A stretch of 64,000 bases of DNA from Anaerolineales bacterium (GTDB lineage: Bacteria; Chloroflexota; Anaerolineae; Anaerolineales; Villigracilaceae), in assembly GCA_030680795.1 (NCBI GenBank), contig JAUXUL010000001.1, positions 124,001 to 188,000 of the forward strand. The letters are read 5' to 3'. A program made the translations under genes and the position numbers. Every line of letters starts with the position of its first letter. Position 1 is the stretch's first letter. Below are positions 32,243-39,693 of this stretch, piece by piece. Under the pieces are notes generated by a model. The model saw nothing but the letters and a program-made list of their open reading frames with translations. It was not told the origin of the DNA and searched no databases.

Positions 32243-33475
32243 TTATTGCAGCAATTGCATGGCTTTGCGCGCCTGGTCTTCAAAAAAATTAGGGTTGATG
32301 CTGTCTGCTTTTTGCCAGGCTTTGAGGGCGCCCACATTATCACCATTGCGGTAGAGGCCAAAGCCATACCACAGCCATGTCTCTTCTGACATTTCTGTAA
32401 CGCCGCGCGCATAATTTGTCAGCGCGAGCAGGTCGTCATTTCTTCCGGAATGGAAATAGGACAGGAACGGACCGAATTGATAGCGGAACATGCGTAATGG
32501 CAGACGGATCTCGCGGGCTTTATCGTAAGCCAGGGCAGCTTCTTCGTAACGCTCGAAGTAGGTCAGGTTACTGCCATAGTTGAACCACGCGAATGCGTCG
32601 GTGGGGTCGGTAGCAGCAGCGGCTTGGGATGCGGCTAATGTATTTTGCCGATTCAAGTCCGGGTCCCAGTCTGAGGCGAGCAGGGTTTTCATCTCCTCTT
32701 CATATTGCGGGAAGTACAGCACCATGTAGAGATTGTTGAACGGTTTCCATTCTTCTTCGAGTTTGGAATAGGTGATTTTTAAATCTGCGCCACGATAGGT
32801 ATCCTGAACCGTGAATTCCTGCGTGGCATCATCATAGCCGGTGAGTAGAAGATAATGCGCCGCCCAAAGATCGTCGTTTGGACCAAGCGCATCGGCGGGA
32901 TTAAGGGATGTGACGCTTTCAACGATCACAGGATAATTTGCCGCGAGCAGGCGTTTGAGCAATTCGATGCCTCCGCCCACGCGATATTCAAGATTCAGCC
33001 AGCCAGCCTGTGTGCGGACGTAATAACGCAACTCTTCAGGGTTGACGTTGCGATCCTTTATATTAGGTTTAATGAACTCAGCAATTTCAGCTTGGTCTCC
33101 CTCCCAGCCATACATGTGCAATGCCATTGAAAGCGCGGCGGGGCCGCAGTTGTTGGGAGTTTGCTTTTCATATCGCGGTGATTTTATGGATACTTGTGTG
33201 GGCAATGGGGGGAAGGTGGCTACAGGAGTGAATGATGGTGTCTGCTGGATGCTGGGCGCGCTGGTTCTTACAAGTGTGGGCGTGGCGGGTTGCGGTGTGA
33301 AGGGTAATGCCGTCGGCACGGGACCCACAGGGTTAACCATGTTTTTCACGTAGATTTGGAAAACTTCAATTCGCCAAGCCAGGCGCGAATTTACAGAGGG
33401 GACTTGATAACCCAAAACAGCCAGCAGGGAAAGCCCTGCCAGCGCAATCAGGATGTTTTTAGTTCGTTTGGACAT
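32243..33475 (-). CDS. Membrane-anchored C39-like peptidase domain with TPR repeats
   Basis: A 410-residue protein. One N-terminal membrane anchor (about 8-24), a Pro/Thr-rich linker, then a peptidase C39-like papain-fold domain. The catalytic Cys sits in NNCGPAALSM (about 109-118) and the His in WAAHYLLLTGYDD. The C-terminal third has TPR-like helices (AFAWFNYGSNLTYFERYEEAALAYDKA, in part) and SEETWLWYGFGLY. C39 domains usually cleave leader peptides; detached extracellular versions of this type are widespread in Chloroflexota with unknown substrates. It forms a two-gene unit with the FGE-like lipoprotein. Confidence 0.8.
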   Translation of the reverse strand: MSKRTKNILIALAGLSLLAVLGYQVPSVNSRLAWRIEVFQIYVKNMVNPVGPVPTALPFTPQPATPTLVRTSAPSIQQTPSFTPVATFPPLPTQVSIKSPRYEKQTPNNCGPAALSMALHMYGWEGDQAEIAEFIKPNIKDRNVNPEELRYYVRTQAGWLNLEYRVGGGIELLKRLLAANYPVIVESVTSLNPADALGPNDDLWAAHYLLLTGYDDATQEFTVQDTYRGADLKITYSKLEEEWKPFNNLYMVLYFPQYEEEMKTLLASDWDPDLNRQNTLAASQAAAATDPTDAFAWFNYGSNLTYFERYEEAALAYDKAREIRLPLRMFRYQFGPFLSYFHSGRNDDLLALTNYARGVTEMSEETWLWYGFGLYRNGDNVGALKAWQKADSINPNFFEDQARKAMQLLQ

Positions 33476-33654
33476 GCGTGGGAGTTTACCACGCGTATAT
33501 GAAATGGTTTTACTGCTTATTCATATATCACTAAGCTTTTAGGTGCGAATCTGCGGGAGAAAATTTAATTTGGTTTAACAAATTGGGCAATACCTTGTAA
33601 GGTAACGAATTGCATCCTGGTTGAATCAAATAGTAACGTTTATCAATTTTTGTC

Positions 33655-33683
33655 TTGACGCGCCTCTCGCTGACAAGTATGAT
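33655..33683 (+). promoter_or_regulatory. Sigma-70-type promoter before the flavin reductase gene
   Basis: ttgacg (33655-33660), 17-bp spacer, tatgat (33678-33683). Initiation near 33690 would leave only the downstream ATG at 33712 with a ribosome site, which decides the start of the next gene. Confidence 0.75.
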
Positions 33684-33711
33684 GAATTAAACCATGGAGA
33701 ATTCAGCCGTT

Positions 33712-34203
33712 ATGACGCTTGACCCTGAAAACCTGAGAGCAGCCATGCGTGCCTGGTCTGCTGGTGTGACGGTTGTGACCACCGCGCACGAAGACCATAA
33801 ACGCGGCATGACGGTCAACTCGTTCACATCCATTTCACTCGACCCAGCCATGATCACCATCTCTTTGCAACAATCCACGCGCACGCATGAATTGATTAGC
33901 CAATCACGAGTGTTTGGGCTTACGATCCTTTCTGCTGAACAAGCAAAGATTTCCGACCTATTTGCAGGACGTTTCCCTGATGTCGAAGATCGTTTTGCCG
34001 ACCTGCAAACTGAGACTCTGGTCACTGGCTCTCCGTTGATCGTGGGTGGTTTGGCATGGCTGGACTGCCGCGTGGTTGAATCTTCCAATGCCGGCATGAA
34101 TACCCTGTTTATTGCAGAGGTTCTGGCGGCGCGCGCCATAGGTGATAGACAACCGCTGATCTATCACAACCGCAAATATTGGAGCTTGTCTCAGTTGGAG
34201 TAG
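33712..34203 (+). CDS. Flavin reductase-like domain protein
   Basis: A 163-residue FMN-binding protein of the flavin reductase/DIM6-NTAB family, the small component that supplies reduced flavin to monooxygenases. Motifs: RAWSAGVTVVTT near the start, MTVNSFTSISLDPAMITISL (the flavin-contacting loop) and LIYHNRKYWSL at the end. I place the start at 33712 (MTLDPENLR), which has ggaga ten bases upstream. An ATG at 33694 would be almost leaderless given the promoter. The stop codon lies inside the palindrome 34201-34225. No monooxygenase partner is nearby. Confidence 0.85.
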   Translation: MTLDPENLRAAMRAWSAGVTVVTTAHEDHKRGMTVNSFTSISLDPAMITISLQQSTRTHELISQSRVFGLTILSAEQAKISDLFAGRFPDVEDRFADLQTETLVTGSPLIVGGLAWLDCRVVESSNAGMNTLFIAEVLAARAIGDRQPLIYHNRKYWSLSQLE

Positions 34204-34225
34204 GTCACGGTTTAAACGTGACCTA
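34201..34225. repeat. 'ggtcacg..cgtgacc' palindrome, copy 1
   Basis: taggtcacg (34201-34209) and cgtgaccta (34217-34225) flank a 7-nt loop. A longer relative sits at 51654-51682. Its first three bases are the stop codon of the flavin reductase gene. Confidence 0.7.
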
Positions 34226-34242
34226 CTGTGCGGGAGGACAAC

Positions 34243-34839
34243 ATGACAGATCAATTAACCGATGGTGAAAAGCAAACCCTGCTGCGCCTGGCGCGTGAGT
34301 CCATGGAACACTCTGTAAAAGGTAAGGCTTTGCCGCCGCTGGATATGCAATCCCTCACTCCGGCTTTGTGTGAGAAGGGCGCATCGTTCGTGACGCTTAC
34401 CATCCATGCTGAATTACGCGGCTGCATCGGCGCTTTGGAAGCCCAGCAACCGCTCGCAGAGGATGTGCGTGAACATGCCGTCGCCGCTGCACTTGAGGAC
34501 CCGCGCTTCCGTCCCGTAGTGGAAAGTGAATTAAGCAGGATCAGGCTTGAGGTCACACGCTTGACCACTCCTCATTTGCTGGAATACTCTTCGAGTGAAG
34601 ACCTGCTCAAAAAATTGAAACCGCGTGTGGATGGGGTTATCTTGAAAGATGGTTTTCGCCGCGCAACTTTTCTTCCGCAGGTTTGGGAGAAGATCCCGGA
34701 CCCTGTTGATTTCCTCGATCGGCTTTGTATGAAGATGGGCGCAAGTAATAAAATATGGCGGGATGCAAAACTGCAGGTTTATGTATATCAGGCCGAAGAA
34801 TTCCATGAAATGAATGACGGTACATTGCCATATAAGTAG
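34243..34839 (+). CDS. AMMECR1 domain protein (AmmeMemoRadiSam system protein A)
   Basis: A 198-residue protein with the AMMECR1 domain; the hallmark LRGCIGALEAQQPLAEDV is at about 62-79. In other bacteria it is encoded with a Memo-like protein and a radical SAM enzyme, but neither is seen within this window, so the system is split or incomplete here. The start at 34243 has gggagga eight bases upstream; the preceding codons from 34228 overlap that site. The function is unknown; a redox or RNA-modification role has been proposed for the system. Confidence 0.88.
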   Translation: MTDQLTDGEKQTLLRLARESMEHSVKGKALPPLDMQSLTPALCEKGASFVTLTIHAELRGCIGALEAQQPLAEDVREHAVAAALEDPRFRPVVESELSRIRLEVTRLTTPHLLEYSSSEDLLKKLKPRVDGVILKDGFRRATFLPQVWEKIPDPVDFLDRLCMKMGASNKIWRDAKLQVYVYQAEEFHEMNDGTLPYK

Positions 34840-34843
34840 TATC

Positions 34844-34907
34844 AGACTACGGAAATCTTTAAGAAGTCTCCCTGTTTTGAGCGAATCAAGGCAGATTTCC
34901 GAAGTCT
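34844..34907. repeat. 64-bp element with 15-bp inverted ends
   Basis: agactacggaaatct (34844-34858) and agatttccgaagtct (34893-34907) match as inverted repeats with one mismatch. A further short MITE-like unit in the gap between the converging AMMECR1 and DUF971 genes. Confidence 0.6.
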
Positions 34908-35002
34908 TTACCGGAAATAATGCAGCAGCAGTAAAATCAACGCATGGTTGATGAATTGAAAGAAGAGCAACCCAGCGAGACAACATTCCGTATTTTCACT
35001 TC

Positions 35003-35347
35003 TTACTTCTTTCCCGCGCGGCATTCATCGCATGGACATAATGCCCGCAGATAATGCCAGTTGTAGATGCCATAATCGTGCCCATCCTCCCAGACAATGG
35101 TCAAAGCGTAGGAGCCAGTTGCGACAATATTGGCTAAACGTGTGGAAAGGGAGTCTTCCATTTGCCTGGTGAACACATCCGCATCAGGTTCAGATTTCAT
35201 GTTTTCATGCCCGCCGCGGCATTGAGCGCAGGGACAGGCTGCACGCAGTAATCCAAACGGATAGACGCTGGTGTGTCCGTTGGCCCATGTGACGGTGAAT
35301 TCACGTTTACTTTTATTGGCAGTTACGCCAGTCGGTTTTTCAGACAT
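35003..35347 (-). CDS. DUF971 domain protein
   Basis: A 114-residue protein corresponding to the DUF971 (gamma-butyrobetaine hydroxylase N-terminal-like) fold. Two Cys clusters, RAACPCAQCRGG and RALCPCDECRAG, at the ends of the domain probably bind zinc or iron-sulfur. Free-standing DUF971 proteins are common in bacteria and are often linked to iron-sulfur carriers such as Mrp. Here the neighbours give no strong hint. The duplicated CPCxxC pattern in one small protein suggests an internal repeat. Confidence 0.85.
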   Translation of the reverse strand: MSEKPTGVTANKSKREFTVTWANGHTSVYPFGLLRAACPCAQCRGGHENMKSEPDADVFTRQMEDSLSTRLANIVATGSYALTIVWEDGHDYGIYNWHYLRALCPCDECRAGKK

Positions 35348-35399
35348 TGATACCTCATTTATGATTTATGGAGACTCTAAGGTTTCTACAAGTTGTCTC

Positions 35400-35512
35400 A
35401 AAAGCGTCTCAATGAGCGATAGCGAAGGGTCACTACCCCGACATTACGAGACTCTTCGGTCGCAAAGCCTGCCCTGAGCCTATCGAAGGGAACTCTTCCT
35501 GAGAGTGACATG
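35400..35512. repeat. Mosaic of 'gagcgatagcgaagggtc' and 'cctgagcctatcgaaggg' repeats
   Basis: It combines the same block found inside the MITE-like elements (gagcgatagcgaagggtc), a 'gagactcttcggtcgc' block found inside lysA at 59369-59447, and the short 'cctgagcctatcgaagg' repeat (35473-35490). It looks like nested insertions between DUF971 and the SH3 gene. Confidence 0.6.
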
Positions 35513-35523
35513 GTGTTTTTGTT

Positions 35524-35997
35524 TTACGGCGATGGGACGACAGCCAGAAAATCTGCGGCGGCCCAGCCAGCGCGGGTTTCATCGTATGGCGCGACGAGAT
35601 ACCACCAGGTATATCCATCCGCGGATTGTGGGCCATCCTGCACGACGAAGACCTCCGCTTCCTCCCCGCGAAAAACAGTCTCCGTATTCAAGCCTGGTGC
35701 CGAGCGGATTCTTAATCCTTCACCTTCTGTGCCGGTGATCTGCACATAGCCGTTCACGTTGATGGAGGAGGGGTCCAATGTAGGCGTGACGAGTGGATCG
35801 TTGGTTGGGGCAACTGTAACATTGGGTGTATGGGTCGGGGCGGGGATCATGGTCAGGTCGGCAGGAGCAAACCCAACGTCAGGAGAGAAGCGGGGTGATG
35901 TCCAGCCGATGACGATCAGGGTGATGAGCAGCAAAATCCCTGCAAAGCTCAGCGTGCCAATCATCACCCAGCGATTCAAGTAAGGTCTTAAGTCCAT
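35524..35997 (-). CDS. Membrane-anchored SH3-like domain protein
   Basis: A 157-residue protein. One membrane helix (about 13-33), a Pro/Thr linker, then a bacterial SH3 (SH3b) domain. The SH3b domain opens with GLRIRSAPGLNTETVFRG and ends with the AGWAAADFL strand typical of the fold. Such domains bind cell-wall or polymer ligands. It lies one base downstream of the lipid kinase gene, so the two are cotranscribed. The precise role is unknown. Confidence 0.8.
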   Translation of the reverse strand: MDLRPYLNRWVMIGTLSFAGILLLITLIVIGWTSPRFSPDVGFAPADLTMIPAPTHTPNVTVAPTNDPLVTPTLDPSSINVNGYVQITGTEGEGLRIRSAPGLNTETVFRGEEAEVFVVQDGPQSADGYTWWYLVAPYDETRAGWAAADFLAVVPSP

Positions 35998-35998
35998 T

Positions 35999-36943
35999 TT
36001 ATCTCTTTGGGTTTTTCAACAATTGTAAAGCGTTTTTCGGCATAAGCACTTTGAGGGCGCGGTGAAGGGTGTTGATCTCTGCCTTGTTGCCGCCGAGCAC
36101 AGGATCGCCATCCACTTGAATGGAGAAGTTTGCATCGGATTCGATCCGCGCAGTGCGGAAGGGAAGCCGCCGCGCATGTTCAGAAGTGAGGTGACGACCT
36201 GATACCAGATCAAAGAAATGGCGAAACGTATCGGCCAGGCTGTCGCCGCTCAACAGCCACATGTCCATTTCGCCGTCATCCAACAAGGCATCTGGCGAGA
36301 TGACCGACATGCCGCCGACATAATGACGGATGTTGGTGGCGACTGCTACAAGATAATGTCCTTCAATGAGTTTGCCATCTGCATACACGCGCAAGTCGAG
36401 TCCGTGCCAGAAGGATGCTTCCCAAACAGTGGTGGCGAAATAATGCGGGACCGCAATGTGTTTGATTAACCGATGGCGCGGTTCTATTTTCCGAATGGTT
36501 TCCGCATCCAACCCAATGCCGGCCCATAGTAAAAATGGACGGTCGTTGCAAATGCCCACATCCACATATTGCGGTTCGACGTTTGCAAGCAGTTTTGCGT
36601 TTTCGCGCAGCGCCCACCAATGAAACCAGTTGAATGGTTTTTGTCCCTGTTCGATTGCCCAGACGTTGGTTGTTCCTGCGGGCAGCACAGCCAGTGCCGT
36701 TTCGGTTTTAACCAACCCGCTTGCCACCTGACCCACCGTTCCATCTCCGCCGATGGCAAAGACCGCGTCATATTTTTCCTGCGCAGCCTGGTGCGCCGTT
36801 TGGGTTGCGTGTGTGCCGCTTAATGTCTCTGCGATATCCACACTCCAGCCCGCTTCCTTCAATGGATGAATGACGCCGCGCACAAAACGTCCCACGGGAT
36901 AACGCCCCGCGGTTGGATTGTAGAGTAAGAGTCCCTTTCGCAT
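35999..36943 (-). CDS. Diacylglycerol kinase family lipid kinase
   Basis: A 314-residue DAGK/YegS-type lipid kinase. The N-terminal catalytic domain begins YNPTAGR, and the nucleotide-binding GGDGTVGQVASGL is at about residues 60-72. The C-terminal beta-sandwich has the DGDPVL strand near the end (QVDGDPVLGG). These enzymes phosphorylate diacylglycerol or related lipids at the inner membrane face. The start at 36943 (MRKGLLLYNP) fits the family; the open frame upstream is not conserved sequence. It is followed directly by the SH3 gene. Confidence 0.88.
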   Translation of the reverse strand: MRKGLLLYNPTAGRYPVGRFVRGVIHPLKEAGWSVDIAETLSGTHATQTAHQAAQEKYDAVFAIGGDGTVGQVASGLVKTETALAVLPAGTTNVWAIEQGQKPFNWFHWWALRENAKLLANVEPQYVDVGICNDRPFLLWAGIGLDAETIRKIEPRHRLIKHIAVPHYFATTVWEASFWHGLDLRVYADGKLIEGHYLVAVATNIRHYVGGMSVISPDALLDDGEMDMWLLSGDSLADTFRHFFDLVSGRHLTSEHARRLPFRTARIESDANFSIQVDGDPVLGGNKAEINTLHRALKVLMPKNALQLLKNPKR

Positions 36944-36993
36944 GGCGGGGATTATACCTGAGAGAGAATCGTACTGCGTTCCTTCGGCTGCGC

Positions 36994-37866
36994 TCACGCG
37001 AAGCGTGTAGTTTGGGGGTTCGAGCAGCCCTGAATGATCTTAGAGGGGCGTATCGAGACCCGTATTGCATGTTCCGTAAAGAACGTTGTCCCCTCCACCT
37101 GCCCCTCAATACAAACATATTCTTGATAAGTCTCCAGCTCGCTTGCTAGACCAGTTCCTGGCCCAGATATATTATGCACCGCAAAGCCACCGGCAAAATA
37201 AGTATTGGTGCCATCTACTGTCAGATTATAGACATCCACTATTTGATTAACTTTTGTTTTTGATGTGACCTTTTTCTTGACCAAGGAATTTTTTTCGATT
37301 ACATAGACACTATCCCCTGCCTGGAGTTCTTCTACCGTTTTAAATTCATTATTGCCGATATAAAATGGATGTTTCGCCGTCACCTTGACACTATAATTCC
37401 CTGCCACCAGATCAAAGTAATAATCTCTCCTGACTTTATAAGTCTTACTCACAACTGATTCCATAATTTCATCATTCCCAAAAGAGACCACCCTATCCCC
37501 CACTTCCAGATCCTCTATCTTCCTCCCCCCATCTGGAGTACTGACAATCGTCCCCGCCATGAAACTACTCGCCGCCGGAGCCCCTGTCCCAATGTCACAA
37601 CACACCCTATTACATATATACTGCCCTGCGAGACATGTGAGGGTCTTATAGCAGGTGTCATCAAGTGCGTTACATACTTTTCTAGCACCATCACACCCCG
37701 CAGGTGTGCCATAACAAGTCTGTGACGTATTGCCAAAACGATCAGTGTTAAATTTACACTCCCAGCCTGTACACTCAAAGGCATTAACCCGTGAAACATA
37801 ATTGGGATTAAGCATTCCAGCTACAATACCCAACGACATAAATACTAAAAGTATTATTTTTCGCAT
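36994..37866 (-). CDS. Secreted Hint-domain (intein/hedgehog-like) protein with repeat-derived C-terminus
   Basis: A 290-residue exported protein. The signal peptide MRKIILLVFMSLGIVAG is followed by a Cys-rich region (twelve Cys between about 32 and 94). The Hint domain starts at SFMAGTIVSTPDGGRKIEDL, with paired blocks VKVTAKHPFYIG and the terminal NTYFAGGFAVHN. The normal first residue of the splice or cleavage site, Cys, is Ser here (SSFMAGT). The final 18 or so residues are read from the 'tatcgagacc' repeat (37015-37060), so the original C-terminus is lost. It overlaps the upstream membrane gene by 13 bp. It could be a self-processing secreted factor or a degenerate polymorphic toxin. Confidence 0.72.
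   Translation of the reverse strand: MRKIILLVFMSLGIVAGMLNPNYVSRVNAFECTGWECKFNTDRFGNTSQTCYGTPAGCDGARKVCNALDDTCYKTLTCLAGQYICNRVCCDIGTGAPAASSFMAGTIVSTPDGGRKIEDLEVGDRVVSFGNDEIMESVVSKTYKVRRDYYFDLVAGNYSVKVTAKHPFYIGNNEFKTVEELQAGDSVYVIEKNSLVKKKVTSKTKVNQIVDVYNLTVDGTNTYFAGGFAVHNISGPGTGLASELETYQEYVCIEGQVEGTTFFTEHAIRVSIRPSKIIQGCSNPQTTRFA
37015..37060. repeat. 'gttcgagcag...tatcgagacc' repeat, copy 4 (inside the Hint gene end)
   Basis: Same family as the copies at 11013, 15532 and 19739. It supplies the last codons of the Hint-domain gene on the minus strand. Confidence 0.75.
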
Positions 37867-38390
37867 TGCACCTCCATCGTACCAGGCATAAAATACCACC
37901 AATCAAAGGCCCATATTTCTCGGAGATTACCAACGGTTCCACCATTTTCCTCATTTGTTAAAATGATTGTCACAAAACTTCCATTTTTTACTCTCTTTTT
38001 CCATTCTTTGACATCAGTATATATTTCGCGTTTTACTTCTTTCGGACCATCTTCTGGCTTAGCATTTAATATCTCCTCACTACAGCCATTAAAAAATGAA
38101 TAAACAGTATATTCGTCCCCTCGAAAATATTTAGGTCCATTTTCCCCCCACGCCAAAACGTTTCCGTATCCACCTGTGTTTACATACCCCAGCATTCCAC
38201 GATATTCATCTTCTCCACCACTGCTATAAAAAAACTGCTCTGCCTTAGTTCTTTCGTCTCCCTCCAATTTACTTATAGCTCTTGTAGCCTGGATATAATT
38301 CCCCAACCCTCCAAATTGATAGGTTAACCCCAAACCAATCGTTACAAGTATAAATACGCCAAACAACACTAGCCCAACTTTTCTATCCAT
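37854..38390 (-). CDS. Hypothetical membrane-anchored protein
   Basis: A 178-residue protein I do not recognise. One N-terminal membrane helix (VGLVLFGVFILVTIGLGL), then a soluble, probably extracellular part rich in Gly, Glu and Tyr, with GCSEEILNAKPED in the middle and a C-terminal WAFDWWYFMPGTMEV strand. It overlaps the start of the Hint-domain gene by 13 bp, implying coupled expression. Base composition is AT-rich compared with neighbours, fitting an accessory island. It could be the partner or immunity factor of the Hint protein, but that is only a suggestion from position. Confidence 0.6.
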   Translation of the reverse strand: MDRKVGLVLFGVFILVTIGLGLTYQFGGLGNYIQATRAISKLEGDERTKAEQFFYSSGGEDEYRGMLGYVNTGGYGNVLAWGENGPKYFRGDEYTVYSFFNGCSEEILNAKPEDGPKEVKREIYTDVKEWKKRVKNGSFVTIILTNEENGGTVGNLREIWAFDWWYFMPGTMEVQCEK

Positions 38391-38431
38391 TCACCCATTT
38401 AAGCAAATAAAAACCTGCCGCGCAAGCGACA

Positions 38432-39028
38432 CTACTCGTACCATCCACCACTATTCCTTGCAATATCGAATTTTAAGACCAACCCATTCGTATTGGCGAA
38501 GTTACCTTGCCTCATTTCTCCAATAATTCGCTTTACTTCCGCCTCGGTAAAATTTTCACCTGTTGCAGGATTAGTAAATTTGGTCGCTAACGTCAGGTCA
38601 GATATATTCCATGGCACTACGTTCATACGATTAGTAAAATAATCAGACCCTATTGACCAAGTTCCTTTGAAACCCGAATCCTCGTATATTACTCCAGTTA
38701 TCACGGGCCATTTTTTTGGATCTATCCCTTCGACAAAGTACGGCACCTGAATAGTTCTATATTTCTCCCCGTCTATCTCTGTGATCCCACACATCATCTC
38801 TTTTTTAAACGGCGCGGTTGTTTCGTCTTTATAATTAGGCGCAGTTTCGACATTAGGTACCAAAATTGCTCCACTTACTCCGCTCAATACAGTCATAGAA
38901 GTCATTGGGGCAAAATTAAGTTTCTCGGGATCAAACAAATCTGCGGTGAGTGTAGACTGTACAAATTTACCCTGTTCTTGCAAATCAGTAAATGCGACGG
39001 GATATTCTGGAAACTTAGTCATATCCAT
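38432..39028 (-). CDS. Hypothetical protein; possible C-terminal half of a lipoprotein split by a stop
   Basis: A 198-residue open frame with no recognised family. It starts MDMTKFPEYPVAF and contains PYFVEGIDPKKWPVITGVIYE and an EAEVKRIIGEMRQGNF helix. It is in the same reading frame as the lipoprotein gene immediately upstream (39053-39502), with a single TGA and eight codons between them. No signal peptide is present, unlike what the composition suggests. So it may be the second half of one roughly 350-residue lipoprotein broken by a nonsense change. Alternatively aaggag at about 39040 lets it restart on its own. Confidence 0.55.
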   Translation of the reverse strand: MDMTKFPEYPVAFTDLQEQGKFVQSTLTADLFDPEKLNFAPMTSMTVLSGVSGAILVPNVETAPNYKDETTAPFKKEMMCGITEIDGEKYRTIQVPYFVEGIDPKKWPVITGVIYEDSGFKGTWSIGSDYFTNRMNVVPWNISDLTLATKFTNPATGENFTEAEVKRIIGEMRQGNFANTNGLVLKFDIARNSGGWYE

Positions 39029-39052
39029 GCACCATGGGAACTCCTTAATCGG

Positions 39053-39502
39053 TCACTCCACCCCCCACTTCCCGTCCTCACTCAACGCATACCCATTTGC
39101 CACTACTCCCTTCTCGTTATTAAAGCTCACGTCAGCGGGGTTTAGCGTCACCTGCTGGTCACCTACACTCAGGCGCCAGACACCGTTTTTGTCCAGTTTT
39201 AGCCCCGGCACGCTCGTCACTCCATCTGCGGTCTTGTCCTCAACGCTCCCGTCTGCTTTGAGGGTAAATCGCTCACCGGAGGCGGCGACTTGATCCTGTA
39301 TTTCAATAAATCGTGGATGTAAAGTTGGTGTGGGGATAACAGTCGCGGTTGGAGGCGGCGAAGTGACAGTCACCTTTAATGTGACTGTCACTTGAGGTGA
39401 AGCGCAGGCCATGAGAATTAAGGAAAGAATGGGAAGCAGAATTTTTTTTATGATGTTTCCTCGATTGTGAATGTAACAATGGAACGCATAGGCTGCCTCC
39501 AT
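39053..39502 (-). CDS. Lipoprotein, probably truncated by an in-frame stop
   Basis: A signal peptide with lipobox LMAC (KKILLPILSLILMAC) is followed by a Thr/Pro linker and a small domain (GERFTLKADGSVED ... GVWRLSVGDQQVTL). The signal lies 17 residues after the only ATG. On the minus strand gaggaaac lies just before atc-ata-aaa, where a start ATG would be expected, so either ATC/ATA is used or the start has mutated. The TGA at 39053-39055 is in frame with the next open frame. Both lesions suggest a decaying accessory gene. Function unknown. Confidence 0.55.
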   Translation of the reverse strand: MEAAYAFHCYIHNRGNIIKKILLPILSLILMACASPQVTVTLKVTVTSPPPTATVIPTPTLHPRFIEIQDQVAASGERFTLKADGSVEDKTADGVTSVPGLKLDKNGVWRLSVGDQQVTLNPADVSFNNEKGVVANGYALSEDGKWGVE

Positions 39503-39589
39503 TTTGCGATTGAGTCATTATACTGTTTGCATAGCGTTGGGTATAGGCAAATAATCCCTCACACCAATAGAGACGATGTTTTGCAGAGA

Positions 39590-39646
39590 CGACTTCCCCC
39601 TCTCCCAAAGGGAGAGGGCAGGCGGTGCGCTGAGCCTGTCGAAGTG
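39590..39646. repeat. 'ccctctccc/gggagaggg' hairpin plus 'ctgagcctgtcgaag' repeat
   Basis: ccctctcccaaagggagagg forms a hairpin, followed by gcgctgagcctgtcgaag (39627-39644). The same two units are seen at the end of cobC and in the gap at 55705-55770. Confidence 0.65.
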
Positions 39647-39693
39647 GTGAGAGTTTTCCTCCCCAAAAACTCCTAATGATATAATCTCCCGCA

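Noticed and set aside
31297-32412. A longer start for the FGE-like lipoprotein at 32412
   Set aside because: The first 58 codons overlap the C39/TPR gene and precede a clean lipoprotein signal that begins at 32238.
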